Assembly (NCBI GenBank): GCA_002402465.1
Contig: DHFW01000041.1
Span: 1 to 49,308, forward strand
DNA: 49,308 nucleotides
Source of the DNA: Bacteroidales bacterium UBA4814
GTDB taxonomy: Bacteria; Bacteroidota; Bacteroidia; Bacteroidales; UBA7960
Reading direction: 5' to 3'
Of this stretch, positions 27,818-36,020 are shown piece after piece. The translations under genes were made by a program, and so were the position numbers. The number at the start of each line of letters is the position of its first letter. Within the stretch, counting starts at the first letter, position 1. The notes under the pieces are model-generated. The model did no database searches, was not told the origin of the DNA, and saw nothing but the letters and a program-made list of their open reading frames with translations.

Positions 27818-30145
27818 CTACTCCACCACAATCTCACTTACAAACAACCATGCGGGTTGGCCTTCGCCAGTGTGGCCCGGAGGGCACACCCCCTGGTTCT
27901 TGGCTGTAATCCTGATGAAGCGGACATTTTCGGCCGGCTGCCTGGTGGCATACACCTCCACAAGGCGCCGGCTATCGTTTACATCAATGGTATTCATCAC
28001 CGTTTCAAGCAGCTCATAATTCTCTCCACTGGCCGATATTTCGAAGGAAACCCATTGCGGTACAAATATCCATGAACCGGAGGTTTGCAATGCATCAACC
28101 GAAATATGGCTTATGCTTGTTTCTTCGCCAAGATCAATAGTTGCCACTAAGTCAACGCCTGCAAAACCCTTCCAGTTGCCATCAGAGTAGCTGCGGCTAC
28201 CCCTGATGCCATTTACCAGGCTGTACCCTCCATGGGCCTCATAATTCGGGCTGTTGGGGTGCTCCATTTCAATATTTGCTGCAAAGGCTTTGTGCAGGTA
28301 ATACTCCCGTTCAATTACCTGGTCAATCAGTTGGCCGTTTCGCATTACGGCAGCTTTCACTGTGGTAGTCTGATTGATTTCAAAAGGACCGGTGTAAAGC
28401 AATGAACTTGCATCGGGTGTGCTGCCATCGAGGGTGTAACGGATCTCAGGTTTGTAAACCTCAGAGGCGAGGGTGATTCTGAGCGTTTTGTCATCAATAT
28501 TTACCTTGGGGCTGGCGCTCACCTGGAAGGCACTGAGGGCGTAGTTGATTTCTTGTACTTCATATCTCTTGTATTGGGCCTCCATCCTTCTGGAAAAGTC
28601 GCCCCAGTCGCGATGATTCTTTGGTGACCAAACCACCTCGGCCAGTGCAGCCAGTCGTGGAAAATACATGTATTCTGCGTGACGGGTGTCAGAAATATAT
28701 TCGGTCCATAAATTGGCCTGGGCACCCAGCACGAGCTTGCTTTCTTCTATGGTCAACACTTCTGGAATGGGTTCGTACGAATAGACCTTTGCCAGGGTGG
28801 TGTATCCTCCAAAAGCCAGGGGTTCCAGGTCGGGGTCACCCTGATAGTGATCGAAATAGCAGTGGCTGCCGGGAGTCATTACCACCGTATGACCCATCTG
28901 GGCGGCTTCAATGCCACCGGCTTCTCCCCGCCACGACATTACCGTGGCATTGGGTGCCAGCCCCCCTTCAAGAATTTCATCCCAGCCCATAAGTTTCCTT
29001 CCATGAGCGTTCAGAAATTTTTCAATACGGGTTATGAAATAGCTCTGAAGCTCTTCTTCATCGGCAAGCCCTTCATTTTCAATACGGGCCTGACATTTGA
29101 GGCAACTTTTCCAGTTGGTCTTGTCGGCTTCATCACCACCTATATGAATGTATTCTGATGGAAACATTTCCATCACCTCCAAAAGAACATTTTCAAGAAA
29201 TGTAAAGGTGTCATCATTTCCTGCACAATAAATATGCGTAATGGGCCACACCCCACCGGAGGGAACCCCAAGATTTTCGCCGGTACAGGAATATTCCGGG
29301 TAAGCGGCCAAAGCCGACATAACGTGCGCCGGCATCTCAATTTCGGGCATTACGGTTATGTTACGTTCAGCGGCATACGCAACCAGCGCTTTCACTTCTT
29401 CCTGGGTGTAGTAACCGCCGTAGGTGGCGCTGGCCGGGTCGTTCACCAACGGTCGGGCATTCCAGTGCAGCTCCGGCATATCTACCCTCCAGGCGCCCAC
29501 ACTGGTAAGCCTGGGATATTTCTTGATCTCAAGGCGCCAGCCCTGATCGTCGATCAGGTGCCAGTGAAACACATTGAGCTTGTGCATGGCCATCTGGTCC
29601 ATCATTTTGTAAATGAATTCTATAGGATGGAAATGGCGCGCCACATCCAGATGCACCCCACGGTAACTGAAACGCGGGTAATCTTTGATGTTTACCAGTG
29701 GCAGTTTCCCTTCGGAATTGGTACTCAACAGCTGATAGAGTGTTTGAATGCCGTAAAGTACCCCTGCAGGCCTGTTACCTGAAATACGTATGCCATCTTT
29801 TTTAACCCACAACGTGTATCCCTCTTCACCCAGTTCCTCATCGTAACGCGAATTAAGTGCCAGAGTTATGGTATTGCTTCCCTTCAGTCCATCATCCTTT
29901 TCAGTCCTGAGTTCAAAGCCCAGATAGGTGTCCCAAAGTTCAGCCGCATAATCCGCCATGCCTTCCAGCTCCTGAGTCGAAAACAAAAGAGGGGTTTGCG
30001 GTTTTATAGTAAAACTGCCTGCTGAAACATCCATTTTTACCGGAAGCGGTATCAGGCTGACATTCTCATATTGGGTTTTCGACCGGCACGACATCATAAA
30101 AATGCCGGGTACCACGGCCATGAAAATGATTTTTCTCCTATTCAT
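27818..30145 (-). CDS. GH20 beta-N-acetylhexosaminidase lipoprotein
   Basis: A 775-aa exo-beta-N-acetylhexosaminidase. I chose the ATG at 30145, which gives a lipoprotein signal (MNRRKIIFMAVV, then MMSC) and overlaps the original stop of the GH29 gene by 8 bp. The order is a GH20b N-terminal domain, the GH20 barrel (YRGVHLDVARHF; KLNVFHWHLIDDQGW) with the catalytic Asp-Glu pair in HIGGDEADKTNW, a chitobiase C-terminal Ig-like module (YTLDGSTPDASS) and an F5/8 type C module at the end. It would release terminal GlcNAc or GalNAc from glycans at the cell surface or periplasm. It is intact, in contrast to the damaged fucosidase genes on both sides. Confidence 0.92.
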   Translation of the reverse strand: MNRRKIIFMAVVPGIFMMSCRSKTQYENVSLIPLPVKMDVSAGSFTIKPQTPLLFSTQELEGMADYAAELWDTYLGFELRTEKDDGLKGSNTITLALNSRYDEELGEEGYTLWVKKDGIRISGNRPAGVLYGIQTLYQLLSTNSEGKLPLVNIKDYPRFSYRGVHLDVARHFHPIEFIYKMMDQMAMHKLNVFHWHLIDDQGWRLEIKKYPRLTSVGAWRVDMPELHWNARPLVNDPASATYGGYYTQEEVKALVAYAAERNITVMPEIEMPAHVMSALAAYPEYSCTGENLGVPSGGVWPITHIYCAGNDDTFTFLENVLLEVMEMFPSEYIHIGGDEADKTNWKSCLKCQARIENEGLADEEELQSYFITRIEKFLNAHGRKLMGWDEILEGGLAPNATVMSWRGEAGGIEAAQMGHTVVMTPGSHCYFDHYQGDPDLEPLAFGGYTTLAKVYSYEPIPEVLTIEESKLVLGAQANLWTEYISDTRHAEYMYFPRLAALAEVVWSPKNHRDWGDFSRRMEAQYKRYEVQEINYALSAFQVSASPKVNIDDKTLRITLASEVYKPEIRYTLDGSTPDASSLLYTGPFEINQTTTVKAAVMRNGQLIDQVIEREYYLHKAFAANIEMEHPNSPNYEAHGGYSLVNGIRGSRSYSDGNWKGFAGVDLVATIDLGEETSISHISVDALQTSGSWIFVPQWVSFEISASGENYELLETVMNTIDVNDSRRLVEVYATRQPAENVRFIRITAKNQGVCPPGHTGEGQPAWLFVSEIVVE

Positions 30146-30308
30146 AATTCTCGATTTTAAAGGTCCAGGCATAGTGGCCAGGTATTTCATTGTATCTCAC
30201 CTGGCTAACATCAATTTTCAGCAGTCCGTCTTCATACTTCCAGGGCAAATCACCCTCGCGGCCCAGCAACGTTATGCTTGTTCCGGCATCCGGTTCGGCA
30301 ATCTTCGC
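30138..30308 (-). pseudogene. out-of-frame C-terminal tail of the GH29 gene
   Basis: This 56-codon stretch reads AEPDAGTSITLLGREGDLPW, then KYEDG, and ends YAWTFKIENYE with a TAG at 30138. That is the usual ending of GH29 fucosidases. It is in a different frame from the 30250-31677 frame, whose stop lies inside it. Its TAG overlaps the GH20 start (TTATGAATAG), which shows the ancestral GH29 and GH20 genes were translationally coupled. Confidence 0.75.
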
Positions 30309-31677
30309 GCATGGCTTCCGACTGGGTTCCCTCTTCTGTTTGGTTCCACATATCGAGTACCATTTGCCCGTCTATATAAAGGCGAATGCCTTCATCGGCC
30401 ACAGCCGAAAAAAGATATTCTTCGGAGAAGTCGGGCATGATATATCCGGTCCAGGTAGCCGTGAAGTTATCTTCCGAAATGGGTTGACCGGGAGAATTTC
30501 TCACCCAGTTGAAATGAACCTGCGGGTCGATGCGCTCCAGGGTCACCTCTTTTCCTTCGCCGTTTTTAACCCATTGTTTTGAAGCGTAAATGGCCTCGTC
30601 GTTCACCCTGATCCAGGCACCAAGCTGCTCCAACCGTTCTTGCTGCAATAGCGGAATTTTGCCATCGGCTCCAGGCCCCACATTGATGGTAATGCCACCT
30701 CCGTTGGCCACTGCCCTGGCAAAAAAATGGATCAGTTCTTCGGGGCTCATATAAGCCTCCAGTTTTTCGTTACGGTTTAGGCCAAAGCTCCGGCCCAGCC
30801 CGCGCACCTCGGCCCAGGGGCGGTCGGTCTGAATACGGCCCGAGCTGTATTCGGGCGTTTTGAAGCCAATGTCAGCACCGTGGCCCCAGCGATCATTCAC
30901 AATGGCATCGGGGCCCACCAGGTTGTAATACCAAGCTATAAGCTGACGTGCATTCCAATCTTCGGCCGAATGAAACCACTCACCATCGGTAAACAACACA
31001 TGGGGTTTATAGGTGCCCACCACTTCATTGAACTGCGGAATCATATGCTCACGGATATAGGTATGAATGGAGTCGTTCGGATCAATGTACCATCGATGCA
31101 GGGGGTGGTTCCACTCAGGAAGCGAATAGTAAAGTCCAAATTTAATATCGCGTTTGCGCACGGCTTCAGCCACCTCGCCCACCACATCGCGCATGGGGCC
31201 CACATCCACGCTGTTCCAGCCGGGAGCATATTCGCTGGGCCACAGGCAATAGCCGTCGTGGTGCTTGCTCACCAAAATGATGTATTTGGCTCCTGCCCTT
31301 TCGAAAATTTCGGCCCATTCGTCGGCATCGAAAAGTTCGGCTTTAAGCAGGGGGGCAAAATCTTCGTATTCAAAATCTTCGCCCCAGTATTTTTTCATAA
31401 AATCAATCCGGTTCTTGGCTCCGGCCTGCAAACCCCGCAAATACCACTCGGCATAAGATTCAGGACCGCCATATGATGGCACCGAATACACACCCCAGTG
31501 AATAAATATGCCCAGCTTGGCATCCTTGAACCATTGCGGATAGGGACGGTTGCGCAAGGATTCCCAGGTTTCCTCAACAACATAATCCTGGCTTAAAAGG
31601 GGAAGACTCAAAAATGAAAAAAGGAAGACAAGGATAAAGACTTTGCTGCTTCCCCAAATAGCATATACTCTTCCCAT
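30250..31677 (-). CDS. GH29 alpha-L-fucosidase, frameshifted within a PA14 module
   Basis: A 475-aa frame with a signal peptide (ending LPLLSQ), then the GH29 barrel: KLGIFIHWGVYSVP, KYIILVSKHHDGYCLW and HVLFTDGEW, the last carrying the likely nucleophile Asp. After about residue 365 a PA14-type carbohydrate-binding module begins (FTATWTGYIMPDF; LYIDGQMVLDMW) but stops after about 65 residues. The final residues, from MREDCRTGC on, are out of frame. The normal fucosidase ending continues in another frame to 30138. The gene therefore seems to have lost the second half of PA14 and gained a frameshift. The catalytic domain is complete, so some activity may remain. An AAGGAG ribosome-binding site precedes the ATG, and a terminator lies only 30 bp upstream. 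Confidence 0.88.
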   Translation of the reverse strand: MGRVYAIWGSSKVFILVFLFSFLSLPLLSQDYVVEETWESLRNRPYPQWFKDAKLGIFIHWGVYSVPSYGGPESYAEWYLRGLQAGAKNRIDFMKKYWGEDFEYEDFAPLLKAELFDADEWAEIFERAGAKYIILVSKHHDGYCLWPSEYAPGWNSVDVGPMRDVVGEVAEAVRKRDIKFGLYYSLPEWNHPLHRWYIDPNDSIHTYIREHMIPQFNEVVGTYKPHVLFTDGEWFHSAEDWNARQLIAWYYNLVGPDAIVNDRWGHGADIGFKTPEYSSGRIQTDRPWAEVRGLGRSFGLNRNEKLEAYMSPEELIHFFARAVANGGGITINVGPGADGKIPLLQQERLEQLGAWIRVNDEAIYASKQWVKNGEGKEVTLERIDPQVHFNWVRNSPGQPISEDNFTATWTGYIMPDFSEEYLFSAVADEGIRLYIDGQMVLDMWNQTEEGTQSEAMREDCRTGCRNKHNVAGPRG

Positions 31678-31707
31678 AATAACAACTCCTTGAATAATTT
31701 ATAAAAA

Positions 31708-31739
31708 AATAAGCCGGCAATAAGAATTACCGGCTTATT
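31708..31739 (-). terminator. intrinsic terminator or attenuator between DUF1080 and GH29 genes
   Basis: A perfect 10-bp stem (AATAAGCCGG / CCGGCTTATT) with a 12-nt loop, followed on the minus strand by a T-rich run (TTATTTTTTTAT). It separates two co-directional genes, with only 30 bp to the GH29 ATG. Confidence 0.8.
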
Positions 31740-31755
31740 TTTCCGGATTTGGTTA

Positions 31756-32508
31756 CTATAACTTTCTCAGCTTGATATTTTTATACCAAACATCATCTCC
31801 GTGGTCTTGCAGTCCAATGTACCCTTCCTGAGCCACTTCTGCCCAGTCAGGATTGTAGCCGGGAAATTTGCTATTGGCAACCATTTCGTACCATTCGGGT
31901 GTCCAGAGGTGATATTTCACCACCATTTCGCCATTCAGCCAATGTTCCACCTGACCCCTGTAAATAAGGATTCTCACCTGGTTCCATTCGCCAACGGGCT
32001 TCACCTTATCCTGGTCAACCCCAATGAGATCGTACAATGCCCCGGCACTATGCAAGCCATCGCGGCCATCAGGATGTGTCGTATTGTCGAGCACCTGCAT
32101 TTCGGGAGCGGTCTGCCAGATCGTCATATCAGGACTTTCCTGGGCCAGGTAAAAGATACCACTGTTTCCTCCGGGGGATATCTTCCATTCGAGCGATAGT
32201 TCAAAATTCGAAAACTTCTCATCATAAATGATGTCACCGCCTTCCAGTCCGCCCGCTTCACCACGGCCCGATCCGATACAACGAATCATGCCGTCTTCGA
32301 TCACCCAACCGTTGGGAAAATAATCCTTGTTGTATCCGCGCCAATTGCCGGGGTTTACTCCGTCGAAAAGCAGCATCCAGCCCTCTTCGATTTCGGCTTC
32401 AGTCAAGGTATTGTCGGCAACTACTTCTTCGGCATCGGCCTTTTGCTGCTGACTGCCACAAGCAGCCACAGCAAGAGCCATCACCATTAACAGCATCATT
32501 TTTTTCAT
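31756..32508 (-). CDS. DUF1080 (3-keto-disaccharide hydrolase family) lipoprotein
   Basis: A 250-aa lipoprotein (MKKMMLLMVMALAVAAC, lipobox VAAC) consisting of one concanavalin-like DUF1080 domain. The family hallmarks are WMLLFDGVNPGNWRGY, EWKISPGGNSGIFYL, EMQVLDNTTHPDG and the C-terminal GYIGLQDHGDDVWYKNIKL. Pfam now describes this family as 3-keto-disaccharide hydrolases, which cleave oxidised glycosides; not all members have been tested. It is the last gene before a strong terminator, downstream of three Gfo/Idh/MocA genes. This is a frequent neighbourhood that supports a keto-sugar pathway, which is an inference here. Confidence 0.88.
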   Translation of the reverse strand: MKKMMLLMVMALAVAACGSQQQKADAEEVVADNTLTEAEIEEGWMLLFDGVNPGNWRGYNKDYFPNGWVIEDGMIRCIGSGRGEAGGLEGGDIIYDEKFSNFELSLEWKISPGGNSGIFYLAQESPDMTIWQTAPEMQVLDNTTHPDGRDGLHSAGALYDLIGVDQDKVKPVGEWNQVRILIYRGQVEHWLNGEMVVKYHLWTPEWYEMVANSKFPGYNPDWAEVAQEGYIGLQDHGDDVWYKNIKLRKL

Positions 32509-32552
32509 ACTTCTTCCTTTCTGTTTTGATTTGGTTATTTGATAATTAGAAT

Positions 32553-34037
32553 TTACATGGTCCAGCCTGCCCTGTAGGTATGTCTGATATACTCCTCAGC
32601 AGCAGCTTTGGCATTCATGGTTTCGTGTTTTGTATCAAAGTGGGGGTGTCCATCAATAATTTCGAATTTATCGCTTTGTACTACCCTGATCTCGTCGTTA
32701 TCGCCGATGTTGGTAAAGCGCATATTTTCGCCATCCCACAGTAGTTCTCGCTTGAGGTCCTGCAGCCTGACGGCTACCACGCCCATCACCACCATTTCGT
32801 TCATGGGACCTGAGTAGCCGAAATACGAACTGGCTTCCTGCCGGTATTCGGGGCTTTCCTTGCAGGCGCGTACCCAGTCCATTTCGTGGCTGGTGTCAAC
32901 GCGGCGCAGCTGAGGAGCCGGGCGCTTGTAGTTCTGGTCGTAATCGAGCGGCAGCAGGAATGGATCCCTGCCATAGCAACCGGTCATTATTTTGCCTTTG
33001 GTGCCAATCAACAGGCAGCCGCCATTGGGGTCGCGTCCCATCACTTCACCATCGGGCAATTCTTCAGGCCTTGGAGGCAGTAATCCGCCATCCCACCATG
33101 TAACCGAAACTTCAGGCATGGCCAGGTTGTGGAAATTTTCCCTTTCGGGGAAGACGTATTTCACCACTTCGGCCAGGGGTGGCGACTCGGTGTTGAACTG
33201 GGAGGAACTTCCCTGCACCCTGGTTGGATACTTCAGGTTAAGGGCCATGAAGATGGGGTCCATAATGTGGCAGGCCATATCGCCCAGGGCGCCGGTGCCA
33301 AAGTCCCACCACCCGCGCCAGTTCCATGGCGTATAGGTTGGGTGGAAAGGCCTGTAAGGCGCAGGTCCAAGGAATACATCCCAATTAAGGGTGTCGGGAA
33401 CCGGCATTGATTCTGCAGGCCTTTCGAGGCCTTGCGGCCAAATGGGGCGGTTGGTCCAGGCGTGTGCTTCGCGAACCTCGCCGATGGCGCCATCCCAAAT
33501 CCATTCGCAGGTCTGGCGAATACCTTCGCCCGAGTTGCCCTGATTACCCATCTGGGTGGCCACCTTGTATTCTTTAGCTATCCGTGTCATTTCACGCGAC
33601 TCCCAAACAGAATGCGTAAGCGGCTTCTCGCAATACACGTGCTTGCCCATTTTCATGGCATTGATGCTGATGATGGCGTGGGTATGGTCGGGTGTACCCA
33701 CCACCACGGCATCAATGGAGTCTTTCATTTCATCGAACATCAATCGCCAGTCGTAATATTTTCGGGCGTTCGGATATTCGCTGAAGATGCGTGAAGAGTA
33801 TCTCCAGTCGACATCGCACAGGGCCACGATGTTTTCGCTGTTTACAGCCCTTATTACGCCGCCACCGCGGCCACCAACGCCCACGCCGGCAATATTCAGC
33901 TTGTCGCTGGGCATGCGGTGACCCAATCCTGAAACGACATGACTGGGCATGATCATAAAACCTGCAGAGGCCAGGGCCGTGTTTTTGATAAACTTGCGGC
34001 GGTCCATGGCATTGCTCTTGTTGTCATTCTCTTCCAT
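32553..34037 (-). CDS. Tat-exported Gfo/Idh/MocA oxidoreductase
   Basis: A 494-aa sugar or polyol oxidoreductase with a twin-arginine signal (DRRKFIKNTALASAGF), so it is probably exported folded with its NAD(P) cofactor. The Rossmann fold starts LNIAGVGVGGRGGGVIRA. The characteristic VVVGTPDHTHA and GKHVYCEKPLTHS (with the catalytic Lys in EKP) follow, and a long C-terminal domain contains WRGWWDFGTGALGDMACH. Such long Bacteroidota and Planctomycetota members are typically found with DUF1080 and TIM-barrel isomerases. The substrate is unknown. An alternative start at Met11 lies closer to the Tat motif. It is the gene immediately upstream of DUF1080. Confidence 0.92.
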   Translation of the reverse strand: MEENDNKSNAMDRRKFIKNTALASAGFMIMPSHVVSGLGHRMPSDKLNIAGVGVGGRGGGVIRAVNSENIVALCDVDWRYSSRIFSEYPNARKYYDWRLMFDEMKDSIDAVVVGTPDHTHAIISINAMKMGKHVYCEKPLTHSVWESREMTRIAKEYKVATQMGNQGNSGEGIRQTCEWIWDGAIGEVREAHAWTNRPIWPQGLERPAESMPVPDTLNWDVFLGPAPYRPFHPTYTPWNWRGWWDFGTGALGDMACHIMDPIFMALNLKYPTRVQGSSSQFNTESPPLAEVVKYVFPERENFHNLAMPEVSVTWWDGGLLPPRPEELPDGEVMGRDPNGGCLLIGTKGKIMTGCYGRDPFLLPLDYDQNYKRPAPQLRRVDTSHEMDWVRACKESPEYRQEASSYFGYSGPMNEMVVMGVVAVRLQDLKRELLWDGENMRFTNIGDNDEIRVVQSDKFEIIDGHPHFDTKHETMNAKAAAEEYIRHTYRAGWTM

Positions 34038-34049
34038 AATTCTGGTTTT

Positions 34050-34901
34050 TTAGTGAAGTAAATGGGTATGAATATAACGGATGCTTTGTTCTGCGCAATA
34101 AAGCGACGAACCCTCTGCGCAATGCTCCTGCTCGTAAATGAGTAGTTTGGCACCGGCCGAAGCCAGCACCGCTTCAAAATCAACAATCCCGTTGCCAATA
34201 ATACAACTCTCACCATCCATGCCCAGGTCTTTCAAATGCAGTGATTCGAAGCGACCGGGATAGTTATTGAACCATTGAACCGGGTCGAGACCTGACTTGG
34301 CGAAGAAATAGGTGTCGGCCTGGAAAGTAACCAGTTCGGGTTCGGTTTCCTTCAGTAAAATATCGAATGGCATGACTTCGCCAATCTTTTTAAATTCGAA
34401 ATCGTGGTTGTGATAACCGAAGCGAACCCCAAAACTATTGCAGATCTCACCCATGCGGTTCATTTCTTCTGCTGCCCGCTGGTAATCGGCAATGGTACTG
34501 TTTGGCCGTCCTCCAAAGGAAGGCAGCACCAGGAATTTCATCCCAATGTCAGCTGCCGTTTCGGCATAAACAGCAGCATTTTGCTCTGTAATCCCGGTAT
34601 GGGTGCTGTAAATTTCAAGGGCAAGGTCGTCGCAAAGCTGCTTAAATGCCCTGGCTTCCATGCCGAAGAAAGAGCGCCCATCAAAACCATATGCCTCCAC
34701 ACCAGAAAAACCAATGCTGCTCACTCCCTTCATGGTAGCCTGCAGGTCGTTCCAGATAACATCCCTTAAAGAATACAGCTGTATGCCAATTCCCTTCTTC
34801 CTGGAATTCAGTTGATTTCCCGTTTTGCCTTTTGCAGAAGCCAGAAAAAGCCCTGCTGAAAGCAACGATAAAGACCGTAAGAACTCGCGTCGTGTACTCA
34901 T
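34050..34901 (-). CDS. Tat-exported sugar isomerase/epimerase-like TIM-barrel protein
   Basis: A 283-aa xylose-isomerase-like TIM barrel (AP endonuclease 2 superfamily). I chose the ATG at 34901, which places a twin-arginine signal at the start (MSTRREFLRSLSLLSAG). The barrel begins GIGIQLYSLRD and shows VEAYGFDGRSFFG, RFGYHNHDFEF and LHLKDLG, with the His and Glu residues that bind a metal in relatives. It would isomerise or epimerise a sugar or keto-sugar, but the substrate cannot be told. It lies 12 bp upstream of the Tat-exported oxidoreductase at 32553, so the two are likely co-translated and act in the same compartment. Confidence 0.88.
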   Translation of the reverse strand: MSTRREFLRSLSLLSAGLFLASAKGKTGNQLNSRKKGIGIQLYSLRDVIWNDLQATMKGVSSIGFSGVEAYGFDGRSFFGMEARAFKQLCDDLALEIYSTHTGITEQNAAVYAETAADIGMKFLVLPSFGGRPNSTIADYQRAAEEMNRMGEICNSFGVRFGYHNHDFEFKKIGEVMPFDILLKETEPELVTFQADTYFFAKSGLDPVQWFNNYPGRFESLHLKDLGMDGESCIIGNGIVDFEAVLASAGAKLLIYEQEHCAEGSSLYCAEQSIRYIHTHLLH

Positions 34902-34953
34902 TTTTAATGGATTTTCAGGTTTAGAAAAAATCAACACCAAAGAATAATTGACT

Positions 34954-36003
34954 TCAGGCTGTTAAATTTATGATTCTTTTTTCAATGTGGCTCACAAAAG
35001 CGGCTTCAATTATCTGAAGATTGAGCAGGGCATCGCCTGCAGTTACTTCTGGGCCGTCATTTCCCGAAAGAACATCATACACATTTTCGTAAAAGCCCAT
35101 ATATCGCCCGGAAAAGGTTTTAAATTTTCCTCTAAGGGTTTGTTTATGTGCATTCGAATGCAACAGTCCGTGCATTTTTACGGGTTCGCTTCCGAAGTTT
35201 ATTCCGGCGGGCTTTTTACCCTTCTTAAGCGCGGCTTCCTGGGTGTCGAGCCCATATTTTATGTAAGAGCCAAGCGTGCCATGCACCTGGAAGCGCGGGC
35301 CGGGCTCCCACACGAATATTCCGGCCCGGAGAGTGGCTGTTGTCCGGGGATATAAAAGTTTCAGGTCGAAACTGTCGTTTGCCTTGCTGCCCTGCCGCTG
35401 AAAGTACAACCTGCACCAAACCGCATCGGGCTTTCCGAACAAGCAAATGGCCTGATCTATCAGGTGTGGACCAAGATCGAAGAGGGTACCGCCGCCATTT
35501 TCATTCACATACCTCCATTCGGCCCTGGAAACTTCAGGCTGGTAACTGTCGAAATGCGACTCAAAATCAAGCACTTCGCCAAGATAGCCCTCTGCGATAA
35601 GATGTTGCAAAGTAAGGAAGTCGCCATCCCAGCGGCGGTTATGGTAAGGAAACACCATTTTGCCTGCTTTTTTAGCAGCTGCCATGATTTGCTCCATTTC
35701 GGCACTGCTCATGGCTACCGGTTTCTCTATTACTACATGCTTGCCTGCCTCCAGAGCGCAGATGGCCTGTCCTGCATGCAGGTGGTGAGGAGTGCAAAGC
35801 ACAACCAGCTCAACATTCTGATCGGCCAGAAGCTCATCAAAGCTGCTTGTTACTTTTGATGCCGGATATCGGATTTTTGCTTCTTTTCCTGAAGAAACTA
35901 TGGTGTGTTAATGAAAGAAAGGACTTGCTTGCAGAAAGGGTGCGTGAAACACCTTTCCTGACAATCCGAAACCTACTATTGCAGCATTGATCTTTTCTGA
36001 CAT
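34954..36003 (-). pseudogene. cytoplasmic Gfo/Idh/MocA oxidoreductase interrupted by a TAA codon
   Basis: From the ATG at 36003 the frame reads MSEKINAAIVGFGLSGKVFH, a good Rossmann dinucleotide-binding start. Codon 32 is TAA (35908-35910), and the same frame then continues without further stops to 34954 (HTIVSSGKEA, LVVLCTPHHLHA, GKHVVIEKPVAM, GGTLFDLGPHLIDQA). Without the stop it would be a normal 349-aa enzyme, similar in layout to the YdgJ/YjhC type. Internal initiation (for example GTG at 35802) would give 282 aa lacking the cofactor-binding motif. There is no signal peptide, unlike the neighbouring oxidoreductases. A single base change or a sequencing error explains it. Confidence 0.8.
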
Positions 36004-36020
36004 CTCTTTCTTAATAAACC

